A DNA stretch of 6,492 bases from an uncultured Phycisphaerae bacterium (GCA_937899935.1 CALCOW010000206.1:1-6492), one strand, 5' to 3'; counted from the stretch's first letter, positions 1-6,423 are shown. The notes: generated by a model from the letters alone, not told the origin. Numbers and translations are program-made.

Positions 1-1607
1 TCAGTCCTCGATTTGGCTTCGCTCAACATGCGCAGCGACTGACGATTGAGGAATTGAATGCGTTTATGGCAGGTAAAGTGCAGTTTGAAACCAATCATCT
101 CAATGGAGAGCTACTGAACTTGCCAACCTACTTTGACTGTTGTTCAGGGCCTATCGGTTTTGTGCTGGCCCAGAGTCCGGTCTATGACGCGGGTGAAATT
201 GGTCCTAAATTCAACAATGCTTCTTGTATCTCCTGTCATATGCTCGACGGCAAAGGCGCCACACCCAACCCAGGGGTTGATTTGCAGTCGCTGGTCGTGC
301 AACTATCTGTTCCAGGCACCGATGAGATAGGGGGGCCAAGAGCGCATCCATATTATGGGCATCAACTTAATACTGATGCGACGGAAGGTGTACAGCCCGA
401 AGGTCAATTGAGGGTTACCTACACTGAACAATCAGGCACGTTTGCGGATGGGCAAAGTTATTCCTTGCGAGTGCCAAGCTATCAGTACAGTGAAATGACT
501 TTTGGTTCTATTGGCCAGAATATTCCAGATGTTAATGGGAGCGCGGGTTACCAGGGTGTCGCGCAGGCTTCGCCACGCATAGCGCCGATGTTAGCCGGGC
601 TTGGATTACTAGAAGCTGTCCGTGAAGATGACATTTTAAGTCGGGTTGATGAATCTGATAGTAATGGTGATGGAATCTCAGGGCGCCCAAACTGGGTGTA
701 TGACGAGTTGACTGATTCAATGCAACTCGGGCGATTTGGTTGGAAAGCCAACCAACCTAATCTGCTGCAACAAACAGCAGCGGCCTTCCATCAAGATCTT
801 GGTCTCACGTCTTCTATCTACCCTCGCGAAGACTGTGGAGAAGATGATGAAGATTGCAACGAGGCACAGAATTCAGCTGCAGAAATTAGTCAAAGTGATC
901 TCGCTCTTGTCGAGGCGTATATACGTGGGTTGACGCTTCCACCACGCCGCAATTATGAGAATCCAGATGCAATTGCAGGAATGCACTTATTCAAGCGAGC
1001 GAAGTGCCATACCTGCCATACACCAAGCCTTCAGACCTCAGACGACTATGCGATTGCGGGGTTCCGTGGTCAGCGTATTGAAGCGTTCACCGACTTGCTG
1101 TTGCATGATATGGGACCAGATCTTGCGGATAATCGTCCTCATTTCGGAGCATCTGGTAGCGAATGGCGTACACCGCCCTTATGGGCACTGGGCTATGTCA
1201 AGCATGTACTGGGAACTCCAGACACATGCACAGATCCTTTTTCAGGAGGCGCCCAACCAAACTTTTTACATGATGGCCGAGCGCGATCACTCTCAGAGGC
1301 CATCCTTTGGCATGGTGGCGAAGGCCAAGAGTCTCGAGATTCTTTTGTCGCCATGACGGGAACTGAGCGCGCTCAACTAATTGCTTTTCTAGAGTATCCT
1401 TTCGATGATCCGATCTTTGATGAAGTCCAGACGCATTGCACCTTGGATCTCGATGGCAGTGGCGTCATCGATGTCGGAGATTTCTCTATATTCCTGGTTG
1501 AATTTGGCACAGTCGGAGCGTCACCGGCAGATTTCAACGGTGATGGAGTGGTCAACATTAGTGACTTTAGCATCTTCCTGTTGGATTTTGGTAGGCCATG
1601 TTCTTAG
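1..1607 (+). CDS. Di-heme c-type cytochrome, DUF1111 (di-heme/thiol oxidoreductase-like) family, with C-terminal dockerin-like repeats; 5' partial
   Basis: The reading frame is open from position 3 to the TAG at 1605-1607 and runs off the left edge, so the N-terminus, and presumably an export signal, is missing. The TTG at 54 lies inside the conserved LTIEELNAFMAGK stretch and is not a real start. Two c-type heme sites are visible: CISCH at 225-239, preceded by GPKFNNASC and followed by MLDGKG, and CHTCH at 1005-1019. Further family landmarks are DMGPDLAD, SEWRTPPLWALG, FLHDGRARSLSEAILWHGGE and a final LIAFLEYPF segment. This pattern is that of the DUF1111 di-heme family, distantly related to MauG/CcpA peroxidases; the substrate is not known. 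After the catalytic part, about 1446-1595 encodes two calcium-loop-like repeats (DLDGSG, DFNGDG), each followed by DFSIFL and an FG turn, as in dockerin-type tails of planctomycete exported proteins. The protein should act in the periplasm or at the cell surface. Family assignment is firm; enzymatic role is open. Confidence 0.9.
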   Translation, partial: SPRFGFAQHAQRLTIEELNAFMAGKVQFETNHLNGELLNLPTYFDCCSGPIGFVLAQSPVYDAGEIGPKFNNASCISCHMLDGKGATPNPGVDLQSLVVQLSVPGTDEIGGPRAHPYYGHQLNTDATEGVQPEGQLRVTYTEQSGTFADGQSYSLRVPSYQYSEMTFGSIGQNIPDVNGSAGYQGVAQASPRIAPMLAGLGLLEAVREDDILSRVDESDSNGDGISGRPNWVYDELTDSMQLGRFGWKANQPNLLQQTAAAFHQDLGLTSSIYPREDCGEDDEDCNEAQNSAAEISQSDLALVEAYIRGLTLPPRRNYENPDAIAGMHLFKRAKCHTCHTPSLQTSDDYAIAGFRGQRIEAFTDLLLHDMGPDLADNRPHFGASGSEWRTPPLWALGYVKHVLGTPDTCTDPFSGGAQPNFLHDGRARSLSEAILWHGGEGQESRDSFVAMTGTERAQLIAFLEYPFDDPIFDEVQTHCTLDLDGSGVIDVGDFSIFLVEFGTVGASPADFNGDGVVNISDFSIFLLDFGRPCS

Positions 1608-1622
1608 CAGGCTTGCCGTACC

Positions 1623-1654
1623 GTGTGCACACTCATACCTCTGTGCGTGCTTTT
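1623..1654 (+). terminator. Weak candidate terminator after the di-heme cytochrome gene
   Basis: A stem can form between 1623-1631 (GTGTGCACA) and 1642-1650 (TGTGCGTGC) around a 10-nt loop, directly followed by TTTT at 1651-1654. Five inner pairs and the outermost pair are Watson-Crick; the three between are G-U. It starts 15 nt after the cytochrome stop and ends just before the stop of the convergent gene, the right place for a terminator. The short T run and wobble pairs make this a modest call. Confidence 0.35.
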
Positions 1655-2911
1655 CTACTGGCCTGCAGCTATCGGCGGAGATGAAGGTTCGAGTAATTGA
1701 AGAAGTCCATGGGTCGATAGATTAATACTCATCGGTAGATGTTGTTGGCTGAATAGATCTACCTGCGCCTCAAAAACGGACTTACGTTGCGGTCCAGAAG
1801 GTATGAAGGTTGATGGTTTGCTGAGAAGGACAATTCGGCGACCATCAACATTTGAGCGGACGAGCTCTTTTCGGAAAGTCGAAATCCATGGAAGTGCATT
1901 TTGGCCGCTTAGCTTTCCGTTACTGTCAAGAGGACCGGTCACCCAAAGCCAGACAATAGTCGGGAGCTCTTCGCCGATAGGTATGAGCCCTTCAAGGAGA
2001 GTAATGGCTCGTTTTCTTTCGCTCGCAGTAGACAGGTCGTAACGCTCAATCGCAATATCGCCATCTCGTAGCCGTCGTCGGTAGATGATTTGCGTAGCCT
2101 GCTTTGCAATTTGCGGATCGGTCCATCGACCCGGAGGATACGCACCCTTGCCCTCAGACTGTTCCTTGAGAGTGGGATTCTCAACAAAGATTGGAATGAT
2201 GTGCTTGCGACGTATCTCTGTTCCAAAGTAGGTGCAGTCTGCGAGGCTAATACGCTCAGCGCCCACACGCATGATGACTTGAGGACCGAGATGGGCAGCA
2301 TCCACGAGCATTCGACTTTCCTTGGCGAGTGCAATGAGTGCTGTTCTTGCATTCCTGATTTGAGTGGCTTCTTCTGGAGCGGCTTTATCAATCGGTAAAA
2401 TCGCAAGTTTATAGAGCGTTTCACTGCGAGGAAAACTGCCAAAGAGAGCATTGATAGAATCAAGATTGGCCCATGCTTGATCGTCTTCAACCAAGAAAAC
2501 TTTCATTGGTACGAGCGGTCGACCGTCTTGGACGGTGGTTGCCGCAGAGGTGATCCAACTCGGTGGAAGCATGAGGGCATAAGATTGCTGTTTGTAAGGG
2601 TGATCTTGCTGGGAGAAAAGCGAATCTCGTAAGACAAAAACACCACGACATGACTGAGCGATTTGCTGCCAGCGTAGTGCAACTGTTTGCCCTGAATCGA
2701 CAAAATTGCCTCCTGGCGTGCGTTTGCCACGCATGACGATGTTATTCCCTTCGTAGTGCAGATTCTTCAGCATCTGCCCTTCGGAGAGTTGTAGTCGAGG
2801 CACGATATGAGCATATCGAGCAGGTGCTTCGAGGGTTGTAGTTCCAGCGAATGATCCAGCAGCAATGAATGCGTATGTCGTTAAGATTCGAAGTCTATGG
2901 CCGGCCATCAT
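1655..2911 (-). CDS. Exported protein of unknown function (about 418 aa)
   Basis: I do not recognise this family. The ATG at 2911 (immediately followed by a second ATG at 2908) is preferred over the GTG at 2920 because AGGTG lies 6 nt before it as a ribosome binding site, and the GTG overlaps that site. The N-terminus looks like a Sec signal peptide: basic start (GHRLR, residues 4-8), hydrophobic core (ILTTYAFIAAG, 9-19) and a possible cleavage after SFA at about residue 22. No later membrane segment is evident, so the mature protein should be soluble in the periplasm or outside. The rest is a mixed alpha/beta-like sequence with only two cysteines (contexts QSCRG and ADCTY), so no disulfide-rich or heme-binding character. 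A stretch beginning MKVFLVEDDQAW superficially resembles a receiver start but lacks the other receiver landmarks and sits in an exported protein. The gene is convergent with the di-heme cytochrome (47 nt between stops) and divergent from the H-NOX operon. That the frame is open over the full length, with a signal peptide and a placed RBS, supports a real gene. Confidence 0.8.
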   Translation of the reverse strand: MMAGHRLRILTTYAFIAAGSFAGTTTLEAPARYAHIVPRLQLSEGQMLKNLHYEGNNIVMRGKRTPGGNFVDSGQTVALRWQQIAQSCRGVFVLRDSLFSQQDHPYKQQSYALMLPPSWITSAATTVQDGRPLVPMKVFLVEDDQAWANLDSINALFGSFPRSETLYKLAILPIDKAAPEEATQIRNARTALIALAKESRMLVDAAHLGPQVIMRVGAERISLADCTYFGTEIRRKHIIPIFVENPTLKEQSEGKGAYPPGRWTDPQIAKQATQIIYRRRLRDGDIAIERYDLSTASERKRAITLLEGLIPIGEELPTIVWLWVTGPLDSNGKLSGQNALPWISTFRKELVRSNVDGRRIVLLSKPSTFIPSGPQRKSVFEAQVDLFSQQHLPMSINLSTHGLLQLLEPSSPPIAAGQ

Positions 2912-3098
2912 GTCTAGCACCTATCGGCAGAATTCAGTCTAAAACATCATTCAAGCAAGGCTCATTACAACTTTTATCAGGCGCCGCATGAACGACTATT
3001 CAAAAGATGACCTCCTTCATCAATTGCTGATTCTTACTTCAGTTTGCTTAATCGATGTATTTGTGGAGTGTCAACCAAGGGCATATCCGCAGTAACGT

Positions 3099-3124
3099 GC
3101 TCTCTAGGGGCATTATGAGAGAGC
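3099..3124 (+). repeat. Alternative inverted repeat overlapping the main one (GCTCTCT / AGAGAGC)
   Basis: GCTCTCT at 3099-3105 is the exact reverse complement of AGAGAGC at 3118-3124, separated by 12 nt. The right arm shares its bases with the left arm of the 3115-3139 repeat, so in single-stranded form the two hairpins would be mutually exclusive. A further AGAGAGC copy is at 3207-3213. The sequence is low in complexity (CT/GA runs), so chance is possible. Confidence 0.4.
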
Positions 3125-3139
3125 CAGGAACTCTCTCAT
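3115..3139. promoter_or_regulatory. Perfect 9-bp inverted repeat, candidate regulator-binding site upstream of the H-NOX operon
   Basis: ATGAGAGAG at 3115-3123 and CTCTCTCAT at 3131-3139 are perfect reverse complements with a 7-nt spacer (CCAGGAA). The centre at 3127 lies about 58 bp before the transcription start expected from the promoter at 3150-3178, a position typical for activator binding. No T run follows, so it is unlikely to be a terminator. The binding protein is unknown. The repeat itself is seen directly; its role as an operator is inferred. Confidence 0.5.
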
Positions 3140-3149
3140 CGCTCGAACT

Positions 3150-3178
3150 TTGAATGAGTAGCGCGGCTCAACTATATT
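3150..3178 (+). promoter_or_regulatory. Sigma70-like promoter for the H-NOX/histidine kinase operon
   Basis: TTGAAT at 3150-3155 (4 of 6 to TTGACA) and TATATT at 3173-3178 (5 of 6 to TATAAT) are separated by exactly 17 bp. Transcription would begin near 3185, leaving an untranslated leader of about 50 nt before the H-NOX ATG. Placement just downstream of the 3115-3139 inverted repeat adds some support. Confidence 0.5.
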
Positions 3179-3234
3179 GTGATGTGTGGGCGGCCTATTC
3201 AGTTCCAGAGAGCAAGCCATAGAGACTAGATTGT

Positions 3235-3798
3235 ATGTATGGTCTGATCAACAAAGCAGTTCGTGGTCTAGTTTTCGACCAGTTTGGTGAGGATGCATGG
3301 CGACGAATCCGCCTGGCAGCTGGAGTTACTGATGATGACTTCATCGCTATGGATGATTATGACGACACAATTACCTACGCTCTGGTTCAAGCGGCATCAA
3401 GCGAGTTAAGTTTGGAGCCTGAGCAGGTCTTGCAGGCCTTTGGTGAGTATTGGGTCGATTATGTTGCTGACGAGAACTATGGCCATCTCATGCAAACAGC
3501 AGGCCAGACCTTTCCAGAATTTCTTTCGAACCTGGACCAGATGCATGCCCGAGTTAAATTGACTTTTCCAAATCTTCAGCCACCATCTTTCTCAGTCACC
3601 GACGAGACAGATGATTCTCTACACCTACACTATTTCTCGAGCCGAGCTGGACTTGCTCCACTGGTGGTAGGCCTGCTACACGGTCTCGGTCGCCGATTCG
3701 AGACTGAAGTTGAAGTAGAATCGGGTCGAGAAGGTGAAGGATCAAATGCTCATGATGTCTTCTATGTGAAGTATCGCCGCATCGCAGGGCAGACCTAA
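3235..3798 (+). CDS. H-NOX (HNOB) heme nitric oxide/oxygen-binding sensor protein
   Basis: This 187-residue protein is a complete stand-alone H-NOX domain, the usual bacterial length. The start is set by the canonical N-terminus MYGLINKAV; no good Shine-Dalgarno precedes it. Family landmarks run in order: FGEYW (69-73), LDQMHARV with the proximal heme ligand His104, PPSF with Pro117 (the heme-distorting proline position), and YFSSR with Tyr133, Ser135 and Arg137, the YxSxR motif that holds the heme propionates. Then come GLAPLVVGLLHGLG and a C-terminal HDVFYVKY strand. The distal-pocket position occupied by Tyr140 in the Thermoanaerobacter/Caldanaerobacter O2-binding protein is Pro142 or Leu143 here, so NO rather than O2 is the predicted ligand. 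The protein is cytoplasmic, with no signal or membrane segment. It lies 2 nt upstream of a histidine kinase carrying the H-NOXA partner domain, so its expected job is to control that kinase in response to NO. Identity is secure; ligand choice is inferred. Confidence 0.96.
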   Translation: MYGLINKAVRGLVFDQFGEDAWRRIRLAAGVTDDDFIAMDDYDDTITYALVQAASSELSLEPEQVLQAFGEYWVDYVADENYGHLMQTAGQTFPEFLSNLDQMHARVKLTFPNLQPPSFSVTDETDDSLHLHYFSSRAGLAPLVVGLLHGLGRRFETEVEVESGREGEGSNAHDVFYVKYRRIAGQT

Positions 3799-3800
3799 CG

Positions 3801-5471
3801 ATGTCCAGCGTCGACAGGGACCAAATAGACATATTGAGGCGAGCGTTCCCGTTCTTTTTCGCCTGTGATGAAAGTCTATGTCTCGTACAAGTTGCTGAGA
3901 GACTTCGGTCAATGTGTCCAGGGATGACACTTGGTACGTCACTGGCCGAGTCAATCTCCATCGAGCGTCCTGAAGGTATTCGTACTTTTGAGGAGATTTT
4001 GACGCGCGGTGGAGATATCTTCCTACTGAATGTCAATTCAGAAGATGCCTTGCGACTTCGTGGTCAGTTCTTTGTTTCAGCATCTTCGGGTCATCGCCTG
4101 ATTTACTTCTTGGGTCATCCGTGGATTACGGATATCGAAGAACTGCAACAACATCACCTCGATCTAAGCGACTTTCCTGCACATGCTGGAATTGCCGATA
4201 TGCTCATTTTGCTTCAGGCAAGAAACAACGGACTTCTCGAGTCTCGTCGTCTCACGCAACAGTTGCGAGATTTAACTGGAAAGTTAGAAGCAAAGAACAT
4301 TCAACTTGAGCGTGAGCTAGGAGAACGAGAGAAGCTTGAGCAAGCCATTGTTCAGGCTCAAAAAATGGAAGCCATTGGACAGCTTGCTGGCGGTATTGCG
4401 CATGACTTCAATAACATCCTCACGGCGGTGAGAGGTTTTGGGTCTTTGGCTCTCGATGGTCTTGACACTGACGATCCGCGGGCAGGCCATATTAGGCATA
4501 TTCTGGATGCTGGTCAGCGTGCAAGCGAGTTGACAGCGCGTCTTCTGGCGTTTGGCCGAGGTCAGTCTCTGCGATTTCGCTGTGTTGATATTGCGACTGC
4601 TATTAATGAGGCTGATCAGATAATGAGACCTTTATTAGGCGAACAAATAGAGTTGCAAATCGAGTGCCGCCCAAGCCTTGGTAGCACATGGGCCGATGAT
4701 GCCTCACTACAACAAGTGCTTCTAAATCTATGTCTCAATTCACGTGATGCGATGAGCGCCAATGGTGTTATTTCACTAAGGTGCTATGGAAAAGAAATCA
4801 AGAAACCAATAACGGTTACGACTGGAATGCTTTCACCGGGTCGATGGCAAGTGATTGAGGTCGAAGATTACGGATGTGGAATGACCGACGACACTATTCA
4901 GAAAATATTTGAGCCCTTCTTTACTTCAAAGGTGGCCGGCAAGGGTACGGGCCTCGGTCTATCGACTGTCTGGTGGATTGTGCAACGAACCAAGGGAGCA
5001 CTTGATGTGCAAAGTACCGTAGGGGAGGGCACAAAGATAAGTATCTTTCTTCCCCAAATAGCAGGTGAGTTCAGCGGGATAAAGCGAGAAGCCCGTAGCT
5101 CGAAGGCGGTTGGACTTGGTCATGTGCTCTTAGTTGAAGATGAACAACTTGTCCGGCAGTCAGTTACAGCAATGCTAGAGTCGGTGGGATGGAAGGTGAC
5201 ACCAGCAAGCGATGCAAAGCAGGCATTGGCTCTGTTCGATCAGGACACCAATGAATTTGATATTATTCTGACAGATCTAGTAATGCCGAACATCGGTGGA
5301 CGTGATCTGGCTCACTTAGTATGGCAGCGGTATCCAGATTTTCCTATTGTCTATATGACTGGATATGATCCAGAATCAGAAGGCGGCAAAGCAGATCCAG
5401 GCGAGCACGTCATTCTGAAGCCTTTTGGCCCTGCTGAATTAAGCGAGGCGCTCAAAGAGGCACTTGTCTAA
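3801..5471 (+). CDS. Hybrid sensor histidine kinase with N-terminal H-NOXA (HNOBA) domain and C-terminal receiver
   Basis: Domains in order over 556 residues: an HNOBA/H-NOXA domain at about 13-148, recognisable by FPFFFACDESL, the FEEI...LRGQF core and the DIEELQQHHLDLSDFPAH segment that parallels the PAS-like region of soluble guanylate cyclase; a charged coiled coil at about 148-188; HisKA with H-box GGIAHDFNN and phospho-acceptor His201; HATPase_c with N-box Asn309/Asn313, G1 DYGCG (356-360), F-box FEPFFTSK (370-377) and G2 GKGTGLGLS (380-388); and a receiver at about 441-556 with acidic Glu446/Asp447, phospho-acceptor Asp492 in LTDLVMP, Thr520 and Lys540. All catalytic residues are intact. 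No membrane segment is present, so it is a soluble cytoplasmic kinase. The ATG follows the H-NOX stop by 2 nt, with AGGG at 3786-3789 as a distant ribosome site, implying translational coupling. It should autophosphorylate on His201 under control of the H-NOX protein and relay to Asp492; the next partner is not encoded here. Confidence 0.95.
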   Translation: MSSVDRDQIDILRRAFPFFFACDESLCLVQVAERLRSMCPGMTLGTSLAESISIERPEGIRTFEEILTRGGDIFLLNVNSEDALRLRGQFFVSASSGHRLIYFLGHPWITDIEELQQHHLDLSDFPAHAGIADMLILLQARNNGLLESRRLTQQLRDLTGKLEAKNIQLERELGEREKLEQAIVQAQKMEAIGQLAGGIAHDFNNILTAVRGFGSLALDGLDTDDPRAGHIRHILDAGQRASELTARLLAFGRGQSLRFRCVDIATAINEADQIMRPLLGEQIELQIECRPSLGSTWADDASLQQVLLNLCLNSRDAMSANGVISLRCYGKEIKKPITVTTGMLSPGRWQVIEVEDYGCGMTDDTIQKIFEPFFTSKVAGKGTGLGLSTVWWIVQRTKGALDVQSTVGEGTKISIFLPQIAGEFSGIKREARSSKAVGLGHVLLVEDEQLVRQSVTAMLESVGWKVTPASDAKQALALFDQDTNEFDIILTDLVMPNIGGRDLAHLVWQRYPDFPIVYMTGYDPESEGGKADPGEHVILKPFGPAELSEALKEALV

Positions 5472-5544
5472 AAGGCTGAGTGACTCGGTTATCTAAGAAA
5501 AATGATTGGTGTCTCATTCATTTTGTGGTGGGTCAAGTAGATAT

Positions 5545-5558
5545 TTTATCTAGATAAA
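5545..5558. repeat. Perfect 14-bp palindrome (TTTATCTAGATAAA)
   Basis: The sequence is its own exact reverse complement, centred between 5551 and 5552. It overlaps a second small inverted repeat, TAGATA (5538-5543) and TATCTA (5547-5552). It lies 32 bp before the start of the membrane protein gene, in a 118-bp gap after the kinase stop. It could be an operator for that gene. The AT-rich composition and absence of a T tract argue against a terminator. Confidence 0.4.
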
Positions 5559-5589
5559 GCCTCTCTTAAAAAGGGCTCTACAGTCGAAT

Positions 5590-6423
5590 ATGTTGCCAGC
5601 GGCTACACTGCACGGCATGAACACTTTTCTATTGATCCTAGTGATTTCTTATCTGGCTCTCTTGATTTCTGCAGGCCTACTTCACTTGATTGCCCGTCTC
5701 AGGCTATTCAGAGTGGTGGCAGAGATGCTTTGTTGTGCGCCGGGGCTTGATCTCGCCATTACCTGGTTTACGGTTGCTCCAATCATTGTCGGTGGCATCA
5801 TCGATGGTTGGCGTGGCATTGCTGCAGGTATTGCTGCTGAGTTTCTAGCATTAGTGAGTTGGACGATACTCCATGAACTGGCGCATCCAGCGGCAAGGCG
5901 TGGCCCGCGTATATATAAGTTCATCAACAGCCAGGTTGGCTGGTTTCGTAATTACACCGCTTTGTTAGTTACGACGCTCGTGGTACCAATATTCTGGTTT
6001 GCTAGAGTTGCAGAGCTCACGTTGTATCCGCTGCTTGTCGTTCTCGTTCGCTTTCCAAAGTATAAGCAGCGAGAATGGGTCAATGTGTCACGTCAGAAGT
6101 TTCGAGGCCTTGTTGGTCATGATCTCATTTGGTGCCTGTACTGCGATTGGATGACAGGTGTGTGGTCATTTGCGACCGAGATATTGAGAAACGTTGAGTC
6201 GTTTTGGTGCCCTATTCGGTTTTCATCTGAAGCAAAGTGCGAGAATTGTCGCCATGACTTTCCGGATCTTAATAATGGATGGATTGCCGCCGATCAGACC
6301 ATGAGTGAAGTCGTAGCAGTCTTAGAAGAGAAATACAGTGGGCGTGATTCAAATGCTTGGTTTGGACATCCAGCAAGACTGACACTTAAAGGTCAACCGC
6401 TAGAAGAAGAAGCTGGTGCATAG
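5590..6423 (+). CDS. Multi-pass membrane protein of unknown function with HELAH motif and C-terminal cysteine cluster
   Basis: I do not recognise a named family. The 277-residue protein has hydrophobic segments at about 11-36, 52-72, 75-95 and 122-153, then a soluble C-terminal part. The third segment ends in HELAH (His95, Glu96, His99), an HExxH pattern followed by AARRG. This resembles the first motif of M50 site-2-type membrane proteases (HELGH...ARR), but the second M50 motif (LDG type) is not seen after it, so protease activity is not supported. The soluble part has Cys182-x2-Cys185, Cys207 and Cys217-x2-Cys220 with nearby His177 and His222, a spacing that could bind zinc or another metal; the segment YCDWMTG...LRNVESFWCPIRF looks strongly constrained. 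The ATG at 5590 has AAGGG 14 nt upstream, which is far; Met10 (5617) directly before the first hydrophobic segment is an alternative start without a clear RBS. It lies on the same strand as the kinase, 118 bp downstream, so shared transcription is uncertain. Confidence 0.82.
   Translation: MLPAATLHGMNTFLLILVISYLALLISAGLLHLIARLRLFRVVAEMLCCAPGLDLAITWFTVAPIIVGGIIDGWRGIAAGIAAEFLALVSWTILHELAHPAARRGPRIYKFINSQVGWFRNYTALLVTTLVVPIFWFARVAELTLYPLLVVLVRFPKYKQREWVNVSRQKFRGLVGHDLIWCLYCDWMTGVWSFATEILRNVESFWCPIRFSSEAKCENCRHDFPDLNNGWIAADQTMSEVVAVLEEKYSGRDSNAWFGHPARLTLKGQPLEEEAGA

Larger units (their letters stand above)
2912..3234. other. Divergent intergenic region between the exported-protein gene and the H-NOX operon
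   Basis: These 323 bp contain no convincing gene. The right half holds a sigma70-like promoter and inverted repeats described separately. For the leftward gene, the AGGTG ribosome binding site is at its edge (plus-strand CACCT, 2918-2922). A poor leftward promoter candidate is TTGAAT on the minus strand (plus 2998-3003) with GATAAA about 19 bp further (plus 2973-2978); the spacing is long and I would not rely on it. No strong Shine-Dalgarno precedes the H-NOX ATG. Confidence 0.7.

Noticed and set aside
54..56. TTG as the start codon of the di-heme cytochrome
   Set aside because: The frame is open upstream to the window edge and the residues before it (LTIEE) belong to the conserved family N-terminus, so the gene begins outside the window.
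955..1356. 133-codon plus-strand frame inside the di-heme cytochrome gene
   Set aside because: It overlaps the conserved second heme region of the real frame and its translation shows no family pattern.
1939..2490. 183-codon open frame on the minus strand inside the exported-protein gene
   Set aside because: It lies entirely within the longer 1655-2911 frame on the same strand, has a low-complexity Ser/Arg/Leu-rich composition and no signal or domain; it is a shadow.
2478..2511. MKVFLVEDDQAW in the exported protein as a receiver domain
   Set aside because: No phospho-acceptor Asp strand, Thr/Ser or Lys landmarks follow, and the protein carries an export signal.
3596..4036. 146-codon minus-strand frame across the H-NOX/kinase junction
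   Set aside because: It is antisense to two strongly conserved domains and its translation is basic and serine-rich without features.
5476..5488. CTGAG-TGA-CTCGG hairpin after the kinase stop as a terminator
   Set aside because: Only five pairs with one wobble and no T run afterwards.
5499..5524. AAAATGA / TCATTTT stem ending in TTTT as a terminator
   Set aside because: The 7-bp stem is almost all A-T with a 12-nt loop, too weak to call, though it leaves open some termination between the kinase and membrane protein genes.
5874..5888. HELAH as proof of an M50 site-2 protease
   Set aside because: The second conserved aspartate motif of that family is not found downstream, so only the HExxH resemblance can be stated.
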